From Chiridota heheva (Eukaryota; Echinodermata; Holothuroidea; Apodida; Chiridotidae), in contig JAIGNY010001695.1 in NCBI GenBank assembly GCA_020152595.1, positions 87,001 through 151,000 of the forward strand: DNA of 64,000 nt, read 5' to 3'. Below, piece by piece: positions 1 to 10,260 of this stretch. The notes beneath the pieces were generated by a model. That model saw only the letters and a program-made list of their open reading frames with translations. It had not been told where the DNA came from and ran no database searches. How positions within the stretch are numbered: position 1 is the first letter of the stretch; every line of letters begins with the position of its first letter. A program made the translations under genes and the position numbers.

Positions 1-840
1 AACTCATAATGTAAACATTTAAATCTCATTAATATGCGTAGTGGGCGGGGATGAACTTTTGCTCGTATATAGCTCGTAAACACGAAAGTCTCCAGAACGA
101 CATAATGTTTATGCCATGTATTACATAGGTAGGCCATAGTCTGTAGATGTGCCTTGTTAGTATATGGTGATGATGTCCGCATATAAATGAGTGGGTGGGG
201 CCTAATGTAAAAATCTTGAAATGGTCATATTTTAACAACTACACGTCTGTTTTGTTTTATATTTGGTCTAGTTATGATGTTAGCTGGTGTGTACATGCTC
301 ATGGTATAAAAACGTTGAATCAAATGCAAAGTGGGTGGGGTTAATTAAGATTTTGCTGAAAAGAGCTTGTAAACATGATATCTAAAAAGAACGATTAAGC
401 TGTATTCATGTCATGTGGTAAACAGATAGCACATGGTTGGTATATGATACTTTTGGTTTTGGTGGTGATGTCATGCATTTTAATGAGTAGGCGGGGCTTA
501 ATCTAAAAATCTTCAAATGTTTATATTTTAACAACTACATGTCTGTTTTGATTCATACTTGGTATATTTATGTTTTTAGCTAGTGTATACATATTCATGG
601 TATAAAATTGTTGAATATCATTAATATGCATAATAATGGAGCTAAATATGGTTTTGCTGAAAATAGTTTGTAAACACAGTAACCGTAAGACAGTACATTG
701 GATACAGTATATATGTCAGTATGTGGAACACAGATGACCCATTGTCCATTTGTGTGCTCTATTGTTTTTTGGTAATGATCTCATGCATAATACTAAGTTG
801 GAAGTGTGTGTGTGTGTGTGTGAAGAAAGGGGGGGAGGGG
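1..840. repeat. tandem repeat of about 295-300 bp, nearly 3 copies
   Basis: Blocks recur with the same order of short phrases: 'GTGGGCGGGG/GTGGGTGGGG', 'GCTCGTAAACA/GCTTGTAAACA', 'ATGAGTGGGTGGGGCCTAAT' and 'TATTTTAACAACTACA'. They start near 25, 317 and 616, and the third is incomplete and more diverged. A short (TG)n run lies at about 806-824. No coding sequence is visible. Confidence 0.75.
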
Positions 841-1440
841 AGGGCTAAATATAACTTCTTGAAAAATGATTAATCATTTAGAAAATACAAAATTAATTTT
901 CAAAGAAATTCATAAAGAATAGTACAGGACGTGCTGTGATGACATTATAATGATGTAGACTCAGACCAGCAATCTCCATTACGCGGACAAGAACAATCAT
1001 TAAAATTCAATAACTTCTTGTAGGAATAAGATATTTACATTTTTTACCAATCTTGTTTTTTTTATTGTCCTTTATCAAATGTATTGAAATGAAATTCCAT
1101 GGGAATATTCCTTTAAAGCCTCCTTTAAGCTTCATATTAGATGAAATAACCTAACCACTGAAATAATCTTCTAAAGAGGGAATCTTATTTCAAGATATGT
1201 TGTTGACCCGTCGCCAATGAATCCGATATATACTAGTAGGCGTCACTTTCCCGTCGTTAAATGATTGTCTTGTCGAGGATTGTTTATACTTCGACCAATC
1301 AGAAACGTTGGACTGTTGTATACCTTCATTTATGCGTTAACACGATATCTGACATTTAAACATGATATAAATTTGAATCCATTATTTATTTTGAAGCTCT
1401 CGTTACGTTACTTTAAATTTAAATCCACGGGGCTGATGTT
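841..1440. other. AT-rich intergenic, nothing recognised
   Basis: AT-rich sequence with no coding or repeat signal I can name, apart from a short phrase near 1095 (GGGAATATTCCTTTAAAG) that matches the TIR of the element family at 2940-3877 and 16.2-16.8 kb. Confidence 0.5.
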
Positions 1441-1915
1441 TATTCCCGGTTTCCGTGGCACAAGCGGATGAGAGCACATGACTCCCCCTGGATAGGACAC
1501 CAGTCAAGGGTGTAGGAAGTTTACGAAAAGTGGGGGAGGGGTACGACCCTTAAGGGACACTTCCTAAGTCATATACATACGTCTCTCCTCCCCCCCACGG
1601 TCTATACAACAAAGCAAAGTAAAGGGGGAATGAACTTCATTTTTAGATATGGGCACTTTTTTCAATGAAGGGAAGGGGAGGGGGCACATTCTCCTGTACA
1701 CGGAAAATACAAAAGTGGCCACTTTCCTACTATTTTGTAATAATTTTAAGGTGTGCGCACATTCCGCCAGTTCTTAGACATTTGACGGTAATTGAGGGGC
1801 ACTTTTATTTTCAAAGGGGCACATGTCAGTTATCGGAAAAGTGTGTGTAGGGGAGGAGAGGGGGGGGGGGCACGTGCATGCATACGAGCAAAATTGTTTA
1901 ACCATTGAGCCACTG
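1440..1915 (-). mobile_element. broken SINE remnant
   Basis: Bases 1445-1512 match the body of the SINE at 28714-28975 (ATGAGAGCACATGACTCCCC, then TGGATAGGACA.CAGTC), in the same orientation. Bases 1880-1912 match a tRNA-like SINE head (on the minus strand GCAGTGGCTCAATGGTTAAA). The 360 bases between are G- and A-rich low-complexity sequence, so this is a decayed or interrupted copy. Confidence 0.5.
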
Positions 1916-1924
1916 CATGATAAA

Positions 1925-2645
1925 ATATGAATTTAAACTAAATTTTCGAGGACATCAAAGACGTTAGAAAGCAGGTATATCTCGCATATAATTTTTATTA
2001 CACAAAGAAATCAAGATCATTAATCTAAAGGAAGATTCCAATGAATTTTCATGTATATGATAGAGGACTATTAAAGAAACAACTTGGTGTAAAAACCATG
2101 TTGATATCTTTATTCCGTTTAGGAGTTATTGCATTTAAAAGATTTTGCCGGTGTGACCTCACAATGTACAGTGTGATGTCATGTAGGTAGATCTAAGACC
2201 ATTTTTATGAACCTACTGCTTTAAGCACATTTGATTCCAAGGGACCTCTGTTTTATCGGGAACTTCGGTGGCCCGGTACACCGCCCACCGGAACCATGCT
2301 GCATTTATTTTCGAGTTGGCACACTTGTCGCGGGTTGATTAACCCTTACTCTACCAGCACTTTTTTTAAAAAGCGCCTGGGCGGCGGAGTCAAAGACGGG
2401 GCACCCAAAACGGCGATAATATCGCCGCCTGGTAGAGTAAGCGTTAATTGCCAAATTATTTGCATGTTTCTATTAAGAACATTTTTTGTTTATTTATTGA
2501 GATGGGGTATAACATGAGCTTTCCAAGAACATGATTTTCCCATTTGCTCATGTAAGTAAACGAAAATACATATTTTGTTTGTTTTATAGAAATACCCCAA
2601 AAATTGAGAATGAAAATTCATGGGAATTTTTCTTTAAGTCAATCA
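1925..2645. mobile_element. degenerate TIR element, copy 1
   Basis: The left part (2030-2090: GAATTTTCATGTATATGATA then GAGGACTATT) and right part (about 2600-2640: GAAAATTCATGGGAATTTTT) match the ends of the copies at 2940-3877 and 16.2-16.8 kb. A piggyBac-like MITE is inserted inside. The flanks at about 1950-2030 and 2640-2710 also resemble each other (CAAAGAC.TTAGAAA, CACAAAGAAATCA), suggesting an older duplication. Confidence 0.45.
2339..2447. mobile_element. piggyBac-like MITE (101 bp) with TTAA duplication
   Basis: TTAA at 2339-2342 and 2444-2447 flank an element that starts CCCTTACTCTACCAG and ends CTGGTAGAGTAAGCG. These are near-perfect terminal inverted repeats with the TTAA target typical of piggyBac. 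An inner hairpin CGGCGAT-AAT-ATCGCCG lies at 2411-2427. A larger relative is at 19952-21030. Confidence 0.8.
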
Positions 2646-2939
2646 AAGACATTAGAAATTGGCATGTCACTCATATAATTTTTGACCCACAAAGAAATCA
2701 GGATTATATTATTGTATTGAAAAGAAACTTTGTTTTGATTTCGTACTTAATGAGGTGTAATGAAAAAACTTACGCAAATGTACGAACATCTTTTTGTTCT
2801 TACATCTTCATTAATAAGTTGCAAAATATAAGTAGGCTAAGCATCTGGAGCAATGATGTAAGAGGCCATGAAAAGATCGCGTTGGCCGTTTGTTGTTAGA
2901 AAACTAAACTGAATTTTTGCATAACATCTTTCCTGTATG

Positions 2940-3877
2940 GTTAAAGGAATATTCCAACGAATTTTTAATTTTCATATATATGACAAGAGGACTATTCAGA
3001 TGTCATAGTTGCCGAGCTAAGAAAATTTAAATGTATTTCTCTAAAACTATTTGCTTATTTATAAATTTCTGGAAACTTTTTTCATTTAATTATTGAGCTG
3101 GGGTATAACGTTTTTTACAAGAACATACTTTGTCCATCTGCTCATAAACCTTACACTTTAATTGAAAAAAAAAAAAAAAATGGAACCATAAAAAATAAAA
3201 TAAAAATCTCTGATCTGCAAACAGATATACCACACAGATTACATTTCAAATGAGACAACTCCTAAACCTAATAAGATATCAACATGGTTTTGATAAAAAT
3301 GTTTCAGGTGCATCATGATGTCACGTGACTTTGTCGCCATTTTTTCGGGGAAGAACACCTTGTCTGCTGTACACATAATTAGACTTACATACGTCTGCAG
3401 GTTGTTATGTAAGATAATTTTTGTAAAATGATTATGCCGGAATCTTGTTGTGCTATTGGTTGCTTTAATAGACATGTGCCAGGGAATAAAAAGACGTTTT
3501 CCATCTGATCCTGATCGACGTTTGAAGTGGATTTTTGCTGGCTGTAAGACACAGTTTTCAACCTACGGTTCACACTAGGATTTGCAGCGAGCACTTTAAT
3601 ACCTATCAGCTTTCGCGTAAAAAATACTCTTTGTATGAATATATAAAACGTAAAATCGGAAGCGAACAAAAAAACTGCATTCAGTAAAATTCGCTAAATT
3701 GGTAGGTAGTTAGCATGCAGTATGTTTGTTGTACGTGTGTGTAAAGACAGCAAAAACGCTTTCCCTGTAAAGTGGCTTGCAGATGAGTCACGTTATGAAA
3801 TCCCTCCATACTAATTTGTTTCTTTAATAGTCCTCTATCGTATTAGTGAAAATGAACAAGTATATTCCTTTAAACCA
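2940..3877. mobile_element. TIR DNA-transposon remnant enclosing a THAP fragment
   Basis: The left end reads TTAAAGGAATATTCCAACGA, then TTTTCATATATATGACAAGA and GGACTATT. The right end (3823-3877), read in reverse, repeats this order: TTTAAAGGAATATACTTG.., TTTTCACTAATACGATAGA, GGACTATTAAAG. Between them is a decayed THAP-domain reading frame. THAP domains are found in P-element-like transposases, so a P-like origin is plausible; no catalytic domain is left. Confidence 0.6.
3434..3637 (+). pseudogene. THAP zinc-finger domain, frameshifted remnant
   Basis: The reading starts at an ATG as MPESCCAIGCFNRHVPGNKK, shifts frame to PSDPDRRLKWIFAGCKTQF, and shifts again to TRICSEHFNTYQLS. Together these give the C2CH layout of a THAP domain: C-x3-C near the start, a P.DP.RR..W block in the middle and C-x2-H-F at the end. 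Two frameshifts and a stop make it a pseudogene. It could be the N-terminal DNA-binding part of a P-like transposase, as its placement inside inverted repeats suggests, or a decayed host THAP exon. Confidence 0.7.
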
Positions 3878-4028
3878 TATTCGATGCCTCATGATCATAA
3901 ATCACTTGGTCGTGACCTTGCCAATTTTCAAATGTTCGCTAATATTACTTGAACACACAAAGAGACAGGGGACTTGATTAGTTAAAAGTAAGAAAATCTA
4001 TCTTTCCAGTGGGGCAATATTTACTATA

Positions 4029-4228
4029 CTGCTATACAGTAGCGTAGCCTAAGGGAGGGCAGATCGCCCCACCACTATTCCTCAATGTTCCATTTTAATC
4101 GGTTCAAAATTAGTACCGTTTGTCAGCAGGGGCGATATTCTATATCCTGTCGATTTATTTATGTTACTTTACCCCCCTTCCCTTCCCTACACTCACATGG
4201 AAATCATGGCTACGCCACTGCTGCTATA
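4029..4228. mobile_element. hAT-type MITE with perfect 8-bp target duplication
   Basis: CTGCTATA occurs at 4029-4036 and again at 4221-4228. Between them a 184-bp element begins CAGTAGCGTAGCC and ends GGCTACGCCACTG, giving imperfect TIRs of about 13 bp. The 8-bp duplication and CAGTGGCGTAGCC-like ends are typical of hAT elements. Confidence 0.85.
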
Positions 4229-5790
4229 GGCGTCCATGAAATATTAGCAGAACAGTTGGAAAATATCAAAATTGGGAATAGAGAAAAACAGTAAAACCTC
4301 AGGAAATATAACTGGAAGGTTTGTTAATATTATTGTTGTTGTTGTTACTATTTATGTTTATGAGCCAGATTTTGGCAGTGACTTGTATAATCCTCATCCC
4401 AAACAATGATTTAAAAACAGATTATAGTTAAGGAAGTAAACATCATGAATTTTCATGTCATCTGTGAAAACAAAACGTTTACCAGGGATATAGGAGGGTT
4501 ATAGGGAAGGGGAAGGGGGTTAATAATCAGAGGGAAGGGGAAAGGTGAGGGGGGGTCAAAAAAATCAGGTTATAAGCGGAAAAAGTCCAAGGGACCATAA
4601 ATTATACTGCTTTGGCATTGTAATATATTATTCTCAAATGGTTTTATCCTCCCCATTTTGTGCCCCTAGAATTGAAACTAGCAACAAAAAAAGAGACACA
4701 CACAAAGCCTGGTCATCATATTGTATATGTTCCATATATTTGCTGTTATAATCAATTTTTCACACGTTTTCAGTCAGATAACAACATACATCTAAATGAT
4801 CAAACTTTTCAAATTTTATACACATCATTGCATTAAGTTTTATCTTACAGATCAGACATGTTTGCCTTCATGCACATTATGTTAATGATAAAAAAACAAT
4901 AATATTAATAATAGTTTATAATGAAATAAGAAATGGCAAACAAATATATTGTATAGGCCTACCACTAAGTTGATGTATACATGGTTCATACACTAATAAA
5001 TTTAGAAAATTCTATAATCCCAAAATGTCAATTTTGGACCAAATATCTTTACTTTTGGACCAAAAATCTTCACTTTTGGACCAAAAATCTTTAAATTTAG
5101 ACCAGCAATCCATAATCTAAAAAAAATAAATTACAATTTAAGGCTTAAATTCTTCAAGTTTCAAACATAATCTACCATGATACAGAGATGAACTTCTTAA
5201 TAAGGTGCCTTGATATAATGGAAGTACTGCAAGTATAGTGCATACTGAGTAAGATACTTATCTCGCTATTGTTATCAAATACTTGCAAAATGACCATATC
5301 CCAATATCTTTTAAATTGAAATTTTAATTTTTAAATACAATTTCAAATTTTCTTTTGGATCGAGTTGGGAGTTTGCCATGGAACAAAAGGGTTATTTTGT
5401 TACAGAGCAACAACTAATTTTCCAGCCCACTGTCACAATCAACTCTACTAACTTTGGTCAATTCAGTTATGTGCCACCTCCTAAATGGAGGGTGAGTAGG
5501 AGGGTGGAGGGAGTATAACCTTCTCTCCCAGTCACTTGCACAAAATTTAAGTGTTGCATAGCTGCAATTAGCTTTTAGCGAACATAAGATAATAAGGACA
5601 ATTAAAATATACAAGTATGGTGAAAATTTGAGGAAAAACAACAAAGAAGTATTTAATTACTTACAGTATACACATAACAATATTGCATTTCCTATGGAAA
5701 AAGCCAATTTCATGTAAATTATTATTATATTACTGAGTTGCATAAACAATTACCATTATAAATAATAATACATGATTAAGAAATAAGTTC
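4229..5790. other. AT-rich intergenic with a small 20-bp repeat
   Basis: No gene is visible. At about 5030-5105 a motif TTTTGGACCAAAAATCTT recurs three to four times; it is itself partly palindromic (TTTTGG..CCAAAA). The rest is ordinary AT-rich sequence. Confidence 0.5.
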
Positions 5791-5804
5791 ATTTTAATCT
5801 AAAA

Positions 5805-7200
5805 AAAAGACAAACATACATAAACATGTACATAAACATGTACATAAACATGTATATAAACACGCATACATGAAGAGGTACATAAACATGTATATAAACA
5901 TGTACATAAACATGTACATAAACATGTACACAAACACGTACATAAACATGTACATAAACATGTACATAAACATGTACATAAACATGTACATAAACATATA
6001 CATAAACACATACATAAACAGGCACATAAACATGCACATAAACATGTGCATAAACATGCGCATAAACATGCGCATAAACATGCGCATAAATATGCGCATA
6101 AACATGCACATAAACATGCACACAAACATGTACATAAACACGTACATAAACATGTACATAAACATGTACATAAACATGTACATAAACATGTACATAAACA
6201 TACATAAATACATAAACAGGCACATAAACATGTACATAAACACGTACATAAACACGTACATAAACACGTACATAAACACGTACACAAACATGTACATAAA
6301 CACATACATAAACATGTACATAAACATGTACATAAACATATACATAAACACATACATAAACAGGCACATAAACATGCACATAAACATGCACATAAACATG
6401 TGCATAAACATGCGCATAAACATGCACATAAACATGCACATAAACATGCACATAAACATGTACATAAACACGTACATAAACACGTACATAAACACGTACA
6501 TAAACACGTACATAAACACATACATAAACATGTACATAAACACGTACATAAACACATACATAAACACGTACATAAACATGCACATAAACATGCGCATAAA
6601 CATGCGCATAAACATGCGCATAAACATGCGCATAAATATGCGCATAAACATGCACATAAACATGTACATAAACATGTACATAAACACATACATAAACATG
6701 CACATAAACATGTACATAAACATGTACACAAACACGTACATAAACACGTACATAAACACGTACATAAACACATACATAAACATGTACATAAACATGTGCA
6801 TAAACATGTGCATAAACAGGCACATAAACATGTACATAAACATGTACATAAACATGTACATAAACATGTACATAAACATGTACATAAACACGTACATAAA
6901 CAGGCACATAAACATGTACATAAACATGCACATAAACATGTGCATAAACATGCGCATAAACATGCGCATAAACATGCGCATAAATATGCGCATAAACATG
7001 CACATAAACATGCACATAAACATGTACATAAACATGTACATAAACATAAACATGTACATAAACACGTACATAAACACATACATAAACATGTACATAAACA
7101 TGCACATAAACATGTGCATACACATGCGCATAAACATGCGCATAAACATGCATAAATATGCGCATAAACATGCACATAAACATGCACATAAATAAGTACA
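5805..7200. repeat. 12-bp minisatellite (TACATAAACATG)n, 1.4 kb
   Basis: About 115 copies of TACATAAACATG with variants TGCGCATAAACA, CACGTACATAAA and CAGGCACATAAA. Variant blocks recur in the same order (AGGCAC, then TGCAC, TGTGC, several TGCGC, TGCAC, TGTAC) near 6020, 6360 and 6900, a higher-order pattern. Because 12 is divisible by three and only one frame meets TAA, five of six frames stay open for up to 480 codons; these are not genes. Confidence 0.95.
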
Positions 7201-7211
7201 AAAACATGCAG

Positions 7212-7264
7212 GTAGAATAATATTCTACATCCATTGATGTTCAAAACGTGTTTTGAACATCAAT
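7212..7264. repeat. two adjacent perfect palindromes
   Basis: GTAGAATA-A-TATTCTAC (7212-7228) and ATTGATGTTCAAAAC-GT-GTTTTGAACATCAAT (7233-7264) lie four bases apart, next to the end of the 12-bp array. Each could form a hairpin in single-stranded DNA or RNA. Confidence 0.85.
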
Positions 7265-7269
7265 TTCAA

Positions 7270-7850
7270 AAATAACTCTCACGAATTTTTAAAGGATTTC
7301 TCAACAGCAGCATTGAAGAACATCTCTCACCACACCTGATGTAAGTAGCCTTATATGGTACATTCATCACATACGCCATACATAGATTAATATTGGGTAA
7401 AATGTATGCCCCAAGAAATCATTTAAAAATTAAAAAAATGAAAGGGGATAATTGTATTTGTAAATACATTTAAATATGATTCAATACTTTAGTAAAAATA
7501 GGATCAGTTTTGCTAAAAAAAGTGTGGGTACAACTACACACTAAGTATGGAAAGTCTAAGACACTTACTTTTTTAGCAAAATATTTAGCGAATAACTCTC
7601 TAGCATTTTTTAAGGACTTCTCAACAACAATATTGAAAAACACCACAGACACCTGGTGTAAACAGCCGTTTATGATACATTTAGCACATAGCATGTCATA
7701 CATAGGTTCATATCAGGTGAATTTATTCCAAAACCATCATTTTGAAAAGAAAAAAAGTAGGATATTTGTAAATACGTTTAATTACAGTTCAATACTTTAG
7801 TAATAGTGGGTTCAATTTTGTATAAAAAAAAAAAAAAAAAAAAAAAATTC
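7270..7850. repeat. two diverged tandem copies of a 0.3-kb sequence, then poly(A)
   Basis: Bases about 7270-7515 and 7580-7820 share an ordered set of phrases (AATAACTCTC, TTTTTAA.GGA.TTCTCAACA, TTCAATACTTTAGTAA) at an offset of 305-320 bases. A run of about 21 A follows at 7826-7846. Confidence 0.65.
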
Positions 7851-8987
7851 AAATAAACTTTAGAGCATTTTTTATTTATCACACACCTTTACATCATTTT
7901 GACAACCACATCAAAACCAGACAACCACTGAGTTTTATGTGCTTTGTATCCAGATTTAATTATCCATGCTTTTGCTTTAAAAAATATTCAAACGAAATGA
8001 CAGGATTGGAATCCCCAAAAAATACAAAAAAATCTGAATCACTTCTATCATAATAAAATTAACCCTCTTGCGAACTGTACATAAACAATGAAGATGGAAG
8101 ATTAAAATATTTTCTGGTTCTAAAAATTGGCCGTATTTTCATCAATGATTAATAGATAACATACATTTTCTTGGATTAAAGACTACTTGAATAAATGAAA
8201 CAACGAGTGGAATTATCTGTGAACATGATGTCAGTCAAGTGCCCAGACACATTTCAAACTAAAATTTATCAATACTTGATCCAAGAAGAATGCTTGTGAT
8301 TGACCTTTTAAGCCATATCAATACTCTGTTCTACGTAAACTGTACAAAAATATTACCCCTCCCCCCCCCTCCAAATATCTCTTATGTATATTATTTACCC
8401 GTAAATCCAAGTATGAGATGATAGGTGAGATACAATTACAAATTCTCAATCCTTGTATATTGATTTAGCAATAAGCAACACACTCAAACTGATTACTATA
8501 TTAGGCCCCATAATAAAATATATTAACTTATCACCCTTGCACGCATCAGTTTGAGAGAAACACAGATTTATTTTCTTTTGGAAAAAGTACCATATATTTT
8601 TTCTTTCAGATCAGTCATTCAGGGTTGTACTTCTGTTTCTTTCTACTTTCTATCAAGATAAAAACGATTGCTTCTGATAATTTTCAATATTTATCAAGCA
8701 TGGTGTGGGTTGATCTGATCTGGAATGCTGCAAATCACCAAAATGAATTGGCTGGTAAAAAACTAATAAATAAAAATCGTGCGCCTGCATCACTATTCCA
8801 ATTGGGTTCAGGTAGTAAGCTAATATTTTTTTTAATCTGGTCTAAATATCAACTATCAAATCTAAATACCCTTTATGCTGATACCCTATGTTCAGTCAAC
8901 ACATTTAACAGCACTACATCAAAAATATCTGAATATGTCGGCCGATTTCCTAAATGACCAGATTGGTTTAACGACTAGCTGTATAAC
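7851..8987. other. AT-rich intergenic, nothing recognised
   Basis: No protein or RNA gene could be supported. The longest open frame (110 codons, 8625-8957) has no recognisable motif and lies in AT-rich sequence. Confidence 0.5.
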
Positions 8988-9372
8988 GCTATAGACCTTT
9001 TCAAATCTGAATCGGCTATTTCTGAATAACTAATTTAAATAATGTCACATGGCCGAGAATCACATGTCCATAATGGACCAATCGTATACTGGAGGAATAT
9101 TATTGACCAATGAAATACTGGAGGAATCTTGGCCGTCCGCACAATTCACGCACTGTATGAGACCAAGCGTATGAAAAAATGTTTTCAAGCGCACGTATCA
9201 TACGTGCATTATTCATAAAGGAAATACGCGCGCGTATTGCTGCTTACAATTTTTTTCCTCAAACCTGCACCTGATTGGTTGGAAAACAAAGGAAAAGTTC
9301 CCCCAGCATTTGATTGGTCGAAGTGCTGAAGAAATCACATTCTGCTTAAGTCGGTTTGAAAAGGTCTATAGC
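8988..9372. mobile_element. MITE with 18-bp TIR and TA target
   Basis: GCTATAGACCTTTTCAAA at the left is repeated in reverse at the right (TTTGAAAAGGTCTATAGC). The TATA at each edge fits a TA duplication of the Tc1/mariner type. No transposase is present in the 0.38 kb between. Confidence 0.8.
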
Positions 9373-9514
9373 AGTAAGGTTGAGAAAATCTTCTGAGCTT
9401 TTCTGGTTTGTGAGGCAACCTCACATTGGTTGCTTGGATTAATAAGACTGACAGTCAAAGTCACGTGCCTGAGCGAGAGTCAGAGGTCTGCACAAAGGCA
9501 ATTCTTTTTAAGCA

Positions 9515-9813
9515 TACCCGTATATGACACAATAAGCACATAAAATAGAATTGTACCACACATTAGTTTCTTCCCAATAAGTGCCCATGCTCCAGGCCGT
9601 GTACAGTGTGCTATTAAACTGCATAATGTGATCTGGTTCTATACTAGCCCCACACCACAAAAACATTATGACCGTCGGATGCAAAAATAAGCAAATAATG
9701 TACTTTACTTATATTTTAAGTCTTCAGATTAATCAAATAAATTATGTTATCAGTTAAAAAATGCTGGGTGGATGCTTATTAGGGCATGGGCGCTTAATAC
9801 GTCGAATATGGTA
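9515..9813. mobile_element. MITE, TACCATATTCGACGTAA-end family, copy 1
   Basis: The right end TTAATACGTCGAATATGGTA and the inner phrases GTTATCAGTTAAAAAATGCT and TAGTTTCTTCCCAATAAGTG match the copy at 53557-53896 in the same order and orientation. The left TIR is eroded (TACCCGTATATGACACAATA). Confidence 0.7.
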
Positions 9814-10260
9814 TATCAGTATGAAGTTGTATATTAGACAAAATTATCATCACTATCATAACAACTACAATATCATACTGCACTTAATATCTCTCAGACA
9901 TAATGTTCATGAGTCTGCAACTTCTCATTGATATAAATATTCATGAACAGATTGCAATCAACTATTTTGCAATTTTAAGTGCTGAAAGATAAATACAACA
10001 ATAAATTAGTTCAACTTACAACGCTAAGATCAACAAATATCAAAGTGCCCTTAATTGTATATGGGGCAACAAAGCAAATTCTATTGGTGATATGTTACCT
10101 AGCTACAGTATATATCAGAAATCGAGTGATAATTACGCCTTTACAGGTTTCTTTGATTTGCTCCAGAAATATCCAAATTCAAAATCTAAGTACATTGGAG
10201 AAAAATATACATTTCAGGGATAAATGAGTTGAAAATACAAAGTATGCTACACCTATAAGG
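9814..10260. other. AT-rich intergenic, nothing recognised
   Basis: No coding, RNA or repeat signal that I can name. Confidence 0.4.

Noticed and set aside
2531-2899. 122-codon plus-strand frame
   Set aside because: It spans the decayed end of a TIR element, has no recognisable motif and has AT-driven composition.
5789-7244. Open frames of 450-480 codons across the 12-bp array, on both strands
   Set aside because: They arise because the repeat length is a multiple of three and only one frame contains TAA. Products would be simple (VHVY)n, (MFMC)n or (HKHV)n repeats.
8625-8957. 110-codon plus-strand frame
   Set aside because: No motif, no splice or neighbour context; possible by chance in this length of AT-rich DNA.
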